From UBA8515 sp036170795 (GTDB lineage: Bacteria > Patescibacteriota > Minisyncoccia > Phycocordibacterales > UBA9973), in NCBI GenBank assembly GCA_036170795.1, contig JAVHPX010000001.1, positions 1-6,455 of the forward strand: a stretch of 6,455 nucleotides of DNA, written 5' to 3'. Made by a program: the position numbers and the translations under genes. Positions 1 through 6,417 of this stretch are shown here, in pieces; position 1 is the first letter of the stretch, and every line of letters starts with the position of its first letter. The notes under the pieces were generated by a model that had not been told where the DNA came from, did no database searches, and worked only from the letters and a program-made list of their open reading frames with translations.

Positions 1-1292
1 TTTTGAAATTCCTCGATACTGGACTTGACCTTATACACGCAGATGGACAAACTGGTATTGCGTTTGTCATCGCCACTGTCGTACCATTTGTATTCATAAT
101 GATGCTTCTATGGAAAGCAAAAAGCATTGCTAGTGAATTATCTGGAAAACTTGGTCAATCTATAAGTGGTGGAATTGCAGCGGTTGGAGGAGTAGCATTA
201 GGTGCAGCAACAGGTGGAGCGGCATTCTTAGGAAGAGCTTCCATTGGAAGATTGGCAAATAAAGCAGCTTCAAGTGACTGGGTCAACGACGCGGCAGCTG
301 GAAAGAAAGGTACAAATCCTTTGAGTAAATTTGCTTTGCAAAGATTTGGTAAAATCGCAAAAGCAACCACATCAGCAACAGCAAAAGGTAGCTTTGACTT
401 TAGACAGACAGGTGCAGGAAATGCATTTTCAAAACAAACTGGTATGGATTTAAACAAGGGTACAAATTTTGTCGGTTTAGATACAAAGCAAGGACTTGGT
501 GGCTATGTAGGTGTACAACAACGTAAGATTGAAAAGGAAAATGAATTTAGTAAATCTCTTGGATTTAATCATCATGATTATGAAGAACTTGAAGATAAAA
601 TATCAGACAAAGAAGATACTTTGGCAAAAAGTAAAGCAGGACTTAATAAAGATGGTAGTAATATATTAAACTTTAATCCAAATTCAACAAAACATAAAGC
701 TAATATTGCAAAACAAGAATATGATATTGCTGGACTTAAGAAGACCAAAGAAAGAGTTAAAACAGGAAGAGAAAAAGAATATGCTCTTACTCAAAAGCGC
801 AAATCTGGTAAAATATATGATATCGATCTGAAGCAGAAAGATGTCGATAAGATGAAAGAAAAATACGAAAACGAGACAGATCCTGCTAAGAAAGCAAAGA
901 AACAACATGAATACGAACACGCGAAAGATGCATTCGAGAATAAAGATAGGTACCGTGATGACTTCGGAAATATTAAGAAATTTGGTCACGCACATTCTGA
1001 TGCAGCAAGAGCTGGTAAACAGATAATGAAGGAAGCGCTAGAAGGCACACTAAAGGGAATAGCAGCAGGGCTTGTAGTTGGAGGACCGCTAGGCGTTCTT
1101 GGTGGAGGTGCGATTGGATTAGTACGCGAACTTTCTCGGTACAGTGGTACAACAAATAGAAAGGTAGGTGAGAGCCATGATGATAAACACGAAACAATAA
1201 CAGATAAATACAAAGCTGCAGATACGTCACATGCAGAGCCCTCACATGATACACACGATGCCTCTGACGTAAACGCAACACCCGCTCATTAA
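1..1292 (+). CDS. VirB6/TrbL-like T4SS inner-membrane protein, C-terminal part (5' end outside window)
   Basis: This is the C-terminal 429 residues of a larger protein; the frame is open at the left edge and the TTG at 3-5 is an internal Leu codon rather than a convincing start. Residues are numbered from that codon. A membrane helix spans about 18-38 and is followed by a Gly/Ala-rich hydrophobic stretch (about 48-82). A long charged soluble region follows (about 100-340), with Lys/Glu-rich, probably coiled-coil segments near 170-210 and 235-320. A second Gly-rich hydrophobic segment lies at about 348-375 (GLVVGGPLGVLGGG), and the tail contains scattered His residues. VirB6/TrbL proteins form the multi-helix inner-membrane core of type IV secretion channels. 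A last helix followed by a long cytoplasmic tail next to prgI and virB4 is what I recall of Patescibacteria VirB6-like proteins. The family call relies on context and the C-terminal layout because the helical core is not visible. The next gene starts 10 bases downstream. Confidence 0.72.
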   Translation, partial: LKFLDTGLDLIHADGQTGIAFVIATVVPFVFIMMLLWKAKSIASELSGKLGQSISGGIAAVGGVALGAATGGAAFLGRASIGRLANKAASSDWVNDAAAGKKGTNPLSKFALQRFGKIAKATTSATAKGSFDFRQTGAGNAFSKQTGMDLNKGTNFVGLDTKQGLGGYVGVQQRKIEKENEFSKSLGFNHHDYEELEDKISDKEDTLAKSKAGLNKDGSNILNFNPNSTKHKANIAKQEYDIAGLKKTKERVKTGREKEYALTQKRKSGKIYDIDLKQKDVDKMKEKYENETDPAKKAKKQHEYEHAKDAFENKDRYRDDFGNIKKFGHAHSDAARAGKQIMKEALEGTLKGIAAGLVVGGPLGVLGGGAIGLVRELSRYSGTTNRKVGESHDDKHETITDKYKAADTSHAEPSHDTHDASDVNATPAH

Positions 1293-1302
1293 TTAAAATT
1301 AT

Positions 1303-2376
1303 ATGAACCAAGATGAAATAATTAAAAATTCAATAAGCCAAAGATTCAACAATTTACAACCTGAAATCCAGGCTGTAATTATGGACCCTTCATATGATGT
1401 AAATATTGTTGCAATCAGCAAGAAGTACAATCTTACAACAGACCAATTAAAAGATCTCGAAATGGATACTACTTTTATTTTACTTGGCCAGATACATCCA
1501 GATGATTACCCAATTGATCTCTTAGAAGACCTGAGCCTTCCACAAGAAACAATTACTAAAATAGTAACTGACGTAGAGACACAAATACTAAAGAACGTAA
1601 GGGCAATGATTGTAAAAAACTTTGAAGATGATGAAAAAGAAGAGACAGATGCCCGTGTAACAGAAAATGCTACACCAGAGACAACAACTCCAATCCTCCC
1701 AATCGACTCACGATTCAACATACTTCCAAAAGAAGTACAAGATGCAGTGGTTTTATCTGACTATCAGAAGAAAATCTACGACATAGGTACAGAGTACAAA
1801 TTACCTATAAATAAAATGGCTACGCTTGAAGAAATAACTGTGAAGTTCATCACTGCTAGCATATCTCCAACTCAGTACGAGGGAGAGCTCGCTCTTGCGA
1901 CAGATTTGCCAGCCGAGAAAGTATCAGAGATAGCAACAAAGGTAAACGAACAAATTCTAAAAAAGATCCGTGCACAAATGCAAAGTGGAGGGGCTCCTCA
2001 AATATCAGAAGACGAGGTACCTCTTCCTCCATATGCAATGCCGATATATTCAAATGAAGTAAAAAGATCTGAATCTGACATATACAAAGATTCTGGAATT
2101 GAAATTACTAAAAACGAAGAACCGGGCATACAAAAAATTGAAAAAATAGAAATATCAAACAAAGAAGATAATATCTTAAACAAATCTGGAATTAATATAA
2201 TAAAAGGATTAAGACACCCAGATAATATTATCAGTAACAAACTAGGTGGTATTACTAGCAATATAAATACCACTACTGACTACTCTATCCCAAAAATAAA
2301 TAAAGAACCTGCACCTACAGTTCAAGCTCCAGTTGCTCCAAATATTCGTGACCCGTATCATGAAGCTATAGAATAA
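1303..2376 (+). CDS. Two-repeat helical protein of unknown function, T4SS-associated
   Basis: The protein has 357 residues and no signal peptide or membrane helix, so it is probably cytoplasmic. Its first two thirds consist of two tandem diverged repeats, residues 10-103 and 133-226. They align without a gap with 31 of 94 positions identical by hand count. Shared landmarks are RFN.L..E.Q, Y...I..I...Y.L, a mid-repeat I.P..Y, and a closing V..QILK..RA. A Thr/Glu-rich linker (104-132) joins them. After residue 227 the sequence is low in complexity and probably disordered, with the short motifs DSGIEI, KSGINI, SNKLGGI, TTDYSIPKI and a terminal DPYHEAIE. I recall similar repeats and DPYRE-like ends in uncharacterised Patescibacteria proteins, but I know of no assigned function. 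Its position between the VirB6-like gene (10-base gap) and prgI (19-base gap) suggests a role in or around the secretion complex. The start has no Shine-Dalgarno; ATG 1303 is the first in-frame start after the upstream stop. Confidence 0.8.
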   Translation: MNQDEIIKNSISQRFNNLQPEIQAVIMDPSYDVNIVAISKKYNLTTDQLKDLEMDTTFILLGQIHPDDYPIDLLEDLSLPQETITKIVTDVETQILKNVRAMIVKNFEDDEKEETDARVTENATPETTTPILPIDSRFNILPKEVQDAVVLSDYQKKIYDIGTEYKLPINKMATLEEITVKFITASISPTQYEGELALATDLPAEKVSEIATKVNEQILKKIRAQMQSGGAPQISEDEVPLPPYAMPIYSNEVKRSESDIYKDSGIEITKNEEPGIQKIEKIEISNKEDNILNKSGINIIKGLRHPDNIISNKLGGITSNINTTTDYSIPKINKEPAPTVQAPVAPNIRDPYHEAIE

Positions 2377-2380
2377 TTTG

Positions 2381-2389
2381 TGATACAAT
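2381..2389 (+). promoter_or_regulatory. Extended -10 promoter for prgI, predicted leaderless
   Basis: TGATACAAT fits the extended -10 pattern TGn-TAnAAT, with the hexamer at 2384-2389. No clear -35 hexamer is seen at the expected distance. A transcription start about 7 bases downstream would fall on the A of ATG 2396, giving an mRNA with no leader. An out-of-frame ATG at 2392 opens only a 4-codon reading frame and would be left out of such a transcript. Prediction from sequence only. Confidence 0.5.
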
Positions 2390-2395
2390 ATATGC

Positions 2396-2806
2396 ATGCA
2401 ATTTAAAGTTCCACAATTCATAGACATAGAAGATAAACTTTTTGGTCCTTTTACTTTTCGTCAATTTGCATACTTAATCGGTGGTGCTGGTATGGTATTC
2501 GTCATATACAAACTCTTACCTTTATGGATTGGAATTTTCTTAATAATACCAGTTATAGGACTAACTGCTCTTCTGACATTCTACCGGATAAATAACAAAC
2601 CATTTATATACTACCTACAAGCAGCTATTAATTATGGTATTTCAGCCAAGCTCTATATATGGAAACAGCGCTTAGTAAAACCAGATGAAAAACAAAATGA
2701 TAGTGATATAAATATATCATCAAAAGTATCAACTTTACCGATCATATCATCAAATAAGCTAAAAGATCTTTCATGGAGTCTTGATATTGAAGAAAAAGAA
2801 ACCTAA
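2396..2806 (+). CDS. prgI: PrgI family T4SS membrane protein
   Basis: This 136-residue protein has the hallmarks of PrgI-family proteins. The N-terminus MQFKVPQFIDIEDKLFGPFT is amphipathic and cytoplasmic. Two closely spaced membrane helices follow at about 24-42 and 44-62, then a segment with FYRINNKPF (62-70), YLQAAINYGISAKLYIWK (73-90) and a polar tail ending near KLKDLSWSLD. PrgI is a small inner-membrane component of Gram-positive-type conjugation systems (named from Enterococcus pCF10). It is usually encoded just before the VirB4 ATPase, and in Patescibacteria it forms a conserved pair with it. The order here, VirB6-like, unknown, PrgI, TraC-like, VirB4, agrees. ATG 2396 is chosen because the family's N-terminal pattern begins exactly there; the ATG at 2392 is out of frame. 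There is no Shine-Dalgarno, and the start follows a -10 element by 7 bases. Confidence 0.92.
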   Translation: MQFKVPQFIDIEDKLFGPFTFRQFAYLIGGAGMVFVIYKLLPLWIGIFLIIPVIGLTALLTFYRINNKPFIYYLQAAINYGISAKLYIWKQRLVKPDEKQNDSDINISSKVSTLPIISSNKLKDLSWSLDIEEKET

Positions 2807-2824
2807 AAAGATTTCCTCCTCCCC

Positions 2825-2855
2825 TCATTCTCCTCCTTGGTAAGGAGGAGAATGA
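2825..2855 (+). terminator. Perfect 14-bp hairpin between prgI and the TraC-like gene: terminator or REP-like palindrome
   Basis: The left arm 2825-2838 (TCATTCTCCTCCTT) is an exact reverse complement of the right arm 2842-2855 (AAGGAGGAGAATGA), with a 3-base GGT loop. It lies 19 bases after the prgI stop and 11 bases before the extended -10 of the next gene, so it separates two transcription units. Only an A/T-rich, not U-rich, tract follows it, which makes it a weak canonical terminator. The upstream flank repeats the pyrimidine theme (TTTCCTCCTCCCC), as seen in repetitive palindromes. The right arm contains AAGGAGG, a full Shine-Dalgarno sequence locked in the stem and 35 bases from ATG 2884, too far to serve that gene. 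Confidence 0.6.
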
Positions 2856-2865
2856 ATTAATTATA

Positions 2866-2874
2866 TGATATAAT
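2866..2874 (+). promoter_or_regulatory. Extended -10 promoter for the TraC-like/virB4 pair
   Basis: TGATATAAT is a perfect extended -10 element (TGn plus consensus TATAAT at 2869-2874). The expected start of transcription, about 7 bases downstream, is near 2881, leaving a leader of only about 3 bases before ATG 2884. No -35 hexamer is evident at 16-18 bases, which is usual for extended -10 promoters. The position just after the hairpin supports a fresh transcription start for the ATPase genes. Confidence 0.62.
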
Positions 2875-2883
2875 TCTAAATAT

Positions 2884-3537
2884 ATGGCTATAGACGCAAG
2901 AAGAACACAAGAATTTGTACCAATTAAAGAAGTTCGTAATGGAATTATTATTCTTAAGGATGGAGGTCTTCGTGCTATACTTATCGCTTCATCGATTAAT
3001 CTATCTCTTAAATCTTCTGAAGAGCAAGTAGCAATCATAAATCAATTTCAATCATTCTTAAATGGTCTTGATTTCCCGACACAAATAGTCATGCAATCAC
3101 GCAGACTCGACATACGTCCATATTTACTTACTCTTGAAGAACGATTGAAAATACAAACAGAAAAACTTCTTAAAATACAGACTAGAGAGTATATCGATTT
3201 CATAAGATCTTTCACAGATGAAGTAAATATTATGACAAAGACATTTTTTGTTGTTGTGCCTTATAGCTCAACAATATTTAAATCAAGTGATGGCTTACTA
3301 GATAAAATCATAGGAGGTAATAGTCAAAAAAAACAAATTGAAAACACTAAAAAAGCTATGGACCTCGCTTCTTTTGAAGAAAAGCGTAGCCAGCTTGACC
3401 AAAGAGTCGGAGTTATTGTTTCTGGTCTTAGTGGTATCGGTATTAGAAGTAGTCAGCTCAAAACAGAACAAGTAGTCGAACTTTTCTACAAAACATTCAA
3501 CCCAGGAGATATTAGTCAGGGAATTAAACTACAATAA
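2884..3537 (+). CDS. TraC/VirB4-type N-terminal domain protein, T4SS (separately encoded)
   Basis: This 217-residue soluble protein resembles the N-terminal region of TraC/VirB4 ATPases but lacks any P-loop. An opening VPIKEVRNGIIILKDGGLRA (12-31) leads into a strand-rich region. Then come SSEEQVAIINQFQSFLNGLDFPTQIV (about 44-69), QSRRLDIRPYL (71-81), a charged helix (about 83-110) and a strand FFVVVPYSS (121-129). The C-terminal half (about 145-205) is mostly helical and ends in ELFYKTFNPG. A stand-alone protein of this type directly before virB4 is, as I recall, the normal arrangement in Patescibacteria, where it is labelled TraC-like domain. It probably contacts VirB4 or the membrane channel at the cytoplasmic face. 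It ends 3 bases before virB4 and is in the same frame, so only TAA plus one ATT codon separate them. There is no Shine-Dalgarno; ATG 2884 follows the -10 by 10 bases. Confidence 0.85.
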   Translation: MAIDARRTQEFVPIKEVRNGIIILKDGGLRAILIASSINLSLKSSEEQVAIINQFQSFLNGLDFPTQIVMQSRRLDIRPYLLTLEERLKIQTEKLLKIQTREYIDFIRSFTDEVNIMTKTFFVVVPYSSTIFKSSDGLLDKIIGGNSQKKQIENTKKAMDLASFEEKRSQLDQRVGVIVSGLSGIGIRSSQLKTEQVVELFYKTFNPGDISQGIKLQ

Positions 3538-3540
3538 ATT

Positions 3541-5376
3541 ATGAGCATATTTTCATCATTATTTGGAGGTAATAAAAACAGTACAACATCTAAAAGTACA
3601 GTTATGCCAGTACTTCCAACAGAGATATACAAAGCAGCAACACTAGAGCTTCAAGATATCATCGCACCTTCTGCTCTCCAAATAACACCCAAGGCTCTAA
3701 ACCTTGGTGACAAGATTGCCCGTACATTTTTTGTTATATCTTATCCACGCTATCTTACCGATAACTGGTTTTCCCCAATTATAAATCTCGATAAAGTTTT
3801 TGATGTATCTATATTTATTCATCCAATCGATACAGGAGATGTCCTTCATATGTTCCAGCAAAAAGTAGCTGAAGTCCAAAGTCAGATTTCAATTCGTGAA
3901 TCAAAGGGTCTAGTCCGTGACCCAATGCTTGATACTGCCTATAGAGATCTTGAAGGATTACGAGATAATTTGATGCAAGCTCAAGAAAAAATGTTTGATG
4001 TCGGATTATATATTACAATATACGCAGATAATGATAATGATTTGTTTAAAGTAGAAAGCGAGATTAAATCTCTTTTAGAATCAAAGCTTATCTACCTCAA
4101 GCCTGCTCTATTCCAACAAGATGAAGCCTTTAAAAGTGTTATCCCTCTTGGAACAGATATTCTTGGTATTCATCAAAAGCTAAATACAGAACCACTTTCT
4201 AGTCTCTTCCCATTTGTATCATTTGACCTAACATCTGACAAAGGGATACTCTATGGCGTAAATCGTCACAATTCGAGTCTTATTATTTTTGATAGATTCT
4301 CGCTACCAAACTATAACTCAATTACATTTGCCACATCTGGTGCTGGTAAATCATACGCGACAAAACTCGAGATTATTCGCACTCTTATGTTTGATACCGA
4401 AGTAATAGTTATTGATCCTGAACGTGAATATGAATATCTTTCTGAAGCAGTTGGTGGAAGATATTTTAATATTTCTCTTTCATCTGATCACCATATAAAC
4501 CCTTTCGACCTACCTATACCAACTAGCGACGAAACAGCAGCAGATGTTTTACGTGCTAATACCATAAATCTTGTTGGATTATTTCGTATAATGCTTGGAG
4601 GACTTACCCCTGAAGAAGATTCTATTATAGACACAGCTATTACTGAAACATACGCACTGAAAGATATTACAGCTGAATCAAATTTTGCAGATATTGAACC
4701 ACCACTTCTTTCAGATTTTGAAATGGTACTCGCTGGTATGGAAGGAAGTGGATCACTGATACAACGATTAGTAAAATTTACACACGGATCATGGTCGTCA
4801 TTCTTAAACCAACCATCAAATGTAGATATCAATCGTAAATTTGTAGTCTTCTCTGTTCGTGACATGGAAGATGAATTAAAACCAGTCGCTATGTATATCG
4901 TTACACACTATATATGGAATGCAGTTCGAAAAAATATAAAAAAGAGATTGCTCGTAGTCGATGAAGCATGGTGGATGATGAAATCAGAAGATACTGCTTC
5001 ATTTCTATACTCAATTGCAAAACGTGGACGTAAATACTACCTTGGACTTGCTACTATTACTCAAGACGTAGGGGATTTTATGAAAAGTCCGTACGGTGTA
5101 CCTATTGTCACCAACTCATCTATTCAACTTCTGTTAAAGCAATCACCATCGACAATCGATATACTCCAGAAAACATTTAACCTAACAGACGAAGAAAAGT
5201 ATTTATTACTTGAAGCTAATGTCGGTGAAGGAATATTCTTTGCTGGTCTTAAACACGTCGCCGTAAAAACTATCTCTTCATATACCGAAGATCAGATCAT
5301 TACATCAGACCCTTCACAAATACTTGCCATAAAAAAAGCAAAAGACGATTTGGCCACTTCAGAAGCTTCAAAATAA
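3541..5376 (+). CDS. virB4: VirB4-like conjugal transfer/T4SS ATPase
   Basis: This 611-residue protein belongs to the VirB4/TraC branch of the HerA-FtsK-type P-loop ATPases, which power assembly and substrate transfer in type IV secretion. An N-terminal VirB4-type domain occupies about 25-235 (RTFFVISYPRYL at 61-72, SIFIHPID at 90-97, and a long helix pair near 101-152). The RecA-like motor domain runs from about 240 to 585. Walker A is ATSGAGKS (264-271) with Lys270 and Ser271; its first position is Ala where the textbook motif has Gly. The sequence VIDPEREYE at 290-298 follows the first strand after the P-loop. Walker B is LLVVDEAW (470-477) with Asp474 and Glu475. Further motor motifs are AKRGRKYYLGLATITQD (493-509) and the downstream NSSIQLLLKQ (525-534). 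No membrane helix is seen. Together with the 217-residue protein before it, the total of 828 residues is close to one conventional VirB4. The start ATG 3541 gives the usual short flexible N-terminus (SIFSSLFGG); no Shine-Dalgarno precedes it. Confidence 0.95.
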   Translation: MSIFSSLFGGNKNSTTSKSTVMPVLPTEIYKAATLELQDIIAPSALQITPKALNLGDKIARTFFVISYPRYLTDNWFSPIINLDKVFDVSIFIHPIDTGDVLHMFQQKVAEVQSQISIRESKGLVRDPMLDTAYRDLEGLRDNLMQAQEKMFDVGLYITIYADNDNDLFKVESEIKSLLESKLIYLKPALFQQDEAFKSVIPLGTDILGIHQKLNTEPLSSLFPFVSFDLTSDKGILYGVNRHNSSLIIFDRFSLPNYNSITFATSGAGKSYATKLEIIRTLMFDTEVIVIDPEREYEYLSEAVGGRYFNISLSSDHHINPFDLPIPTSDETAADVLRANTINLVGLFRIMLGGLTPEEDSIIDTAITETYALKDITAESNFADIEPPLLSDFEMVLAGMEGSGSLIQRLVKFTHGSWSSFLNQPSNVDINRKFVVFSVRDMEDELKPVAMYIVTHYIWNAVRKNIKKRLLVVDEAWWMMKSEDTASFLYSIAKRGRKYYLGLATITQDVGDFMKSPYGVPIVTNSSIQLLLKQSPSTIDILQKTFNLTDEEKYLLLEANVGEGIFFAGLKHVAVKTISSYTEDQIITSDPSQILAIKKAKDDLATSEASK

Positions 5377-5385
5377 ATTTGATTG

Positions 5386-5414
5386 TTGTTTAGAAACCTT
5401 CATTCGAGTATAAT
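5386..5414 (+). promoter_or_regulatory. Sigma70-type promoter for the Ig-like surface protein gene
   Basis: A -35-like TTGTTT (5386-5391) is followed after exactly 17 bases by a consensus TATAAT (5409-5414). The -10 abuts ATG 5415. Transcription starting 6-8 bases after the hexamer would begin near 5421, inside the annotated reading frame and on an in-frame GTG (5421-5423). The promoter lies in the 38-base gap after virB4, so this gene can be expressed apart from the ATPase. Confidence 0.6.
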
Positions 5415-6416
5415 ATGATAGTGACTACTTCTAAAATAAAAATATTATTAAGTTTAGTATTTATTCTTAGTCTATTATATATATGGAAGTTTTCTTTTGC
5501 TACAAATGAAATAAACCCACAAGAAAGCGACATAATAGCAACTGTTATTCCTGAAAATCCTCAACCATATCAAGATGTAACAATAACTCTTTCAAGCTAC
5601 GCAACTGATTTAAATAAAGCAATGATAGAGTGGCAAAGTGGCTCAAATACTGTCTTATCTGGTTATGGTAAAACTAGCTATTCCTTTAAAACTCTTGGCT
5701 CAAACACTATCACTATATTTGATATTGCTATTACTGTACCTGGATCTATTGATACTATCAATAAACGAATAGCAATTAACCCATCAGAAGTCAGCTTAAC
5801 TTGGGAAGCAGTCGATTCATATACGCCACCATTTTATCGAGGTAAATCATTTCCCTCACCAGAAAGTCTTATCAAAGTTATAGCTACACCAAATACAAAT
5901 ACTATCAAACAAGGAAAGGGTAATATTTCTTATACATGGAAATCAGGTGATAACACAGTACTAAGCGCATCTGGATACAATAAAGATTCATATGTATTTA
6001 AAAATAGTGAGCTCAATGATAGTGATAAGGTAACAGTAACAGCAGAATCTGTCGATGGACAATATAATGCTACAAATACAATAGAAATACCAATTACAAC
6101 TCCTAAGGTTATATTTTATAAAAAATCTCCAACTGAAGGAGTCTTATATGGTCAAGCACTTACAAATGATACATTTATGACTGAAGACGAAGCCACAATT
6201 GTCGCAGAGCCGTATTTTCTCCCGATTAAAGGCAACGAAGATAATTTTACTTATAGTTGGAAAATAAATGATAAAGATATAGACACTCCATCAAAAAAAA
6301 CTGAGCTTACTGTTCGTCCTGCTTCACGTGGAGGATACGCCACGATAAGTGTAATCTATGAGAATTTAAATACACTCTACCAAAAAGCAAGTGGCCAAAT
6401 TAAACTAAATTTCTAA
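5415..6416 (+). CDS. Exported protein with three Ig-like domains, T4SS-associated surface protein
   Basis: This 333-residue protein begins with a signal peptide: a Lys-containing start, a hydrophobic core at about 9-24, and a likely signal peptidase I site after SFA (27-29). An uncleaved N-terminal anchor is also possible. The rest is strand-rich and polar. It reads as three Ig/PKD-like beta-sandwich units marked by core tryptophans at W73, W175 and W282, about 105 residues apart. Units 1 and 2 share W.SG.NTVLS, then GY.K.SY.FK; unit 3 keeps only the SWK start. Unit 2 is preceded by LTWEAVDSYTPPFYRGK (128-144), a segment I recall from surface proteins near secretion genes in Patescibacteria. 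It probably acts outside the membrane as a surface, pilus-associated or adhesive component; no enzymatic motif is seen. The start may be GTG 5421 (two codons shorter) if the mRNA is leaderless. The next gene follows after 1 base, suggesting co-transcription. Confidence 0.8.
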   Translation: MIVTTSKIKILLSLVFILSLLYIWKFSFATNEINPQESDIIATVIPENPQPYQDVTITLSSYATDLNKAMIEWQSGSNTVLSGYGKTSYSFKTLGSNTITIFDIAITVPGSIDTINKRIAINPSEVSLTWEAVDSYTPPFYRGKSFPSPESLIKVIATPNTNTIKQGKGNISYTWKSGDNTVLSASGYNKDSYVFKNSELNDSDKVTVTAESVDGQYNATNTIEIPITTPKVIFYKKSPTEGVLYGQALTNDTFMTEDEATIVAEPYFLPIKGNEDNFTYSWKINDKDIDTPSKKTELTVRPASRGGYATISVIYENLNTLYQKASGQIKLNF

Positions 6417-6417
6417 C

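Noticed and set aside
3..5. TTG at 3-5 as the start of the VirB6-like gene
   Set aside because: The frame is open to the window edge and the family has several membrane helices before this point, so the gene starts upstream.
155..457. Minus-strand open frame of 100 codons
   Set aside because: It lies wholly inside the VirB6-like gene, its composition mirrors the Gly/Ala-rich coding strand, and no promoter or family signature is visible. The other minus-strand frames (for example 684-995, 973-1311, 2742-3038 and 4488-4865) were rejected on the same grounds.
1294..1299. TAAAAT before ATG 1303 as a promoter
   Set aside because: The spacing to the start is too short (4 bases) and no -35 or TG extension supports it.
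2852..2860. Two-codon reading frame ATG AAT TAA after a perfect AAGGAGG
   Set aside because: It is part of the hairpin's right arm and its immediate flank. A minimal leader peptide is possible, but the palindrome alone explains the sequence, so it is mentioned only within the hairpin finding.
3530..3535. TACAAT six bases before virB4 as a further leaderless promoter
   Set aside because: It overlaps the CAA TAA end of the upstream gene, has no TG extension or -35, and chance matches are common in AT-rich DNA. Co-transcription from 2866 is simpler.
1303..6416. Alternative genetic code with UGA read as Gly
   Set aside because: No in-frame UGA occurs in any complete gene and all five visible stops are TAA, so nothing indicates recoding.
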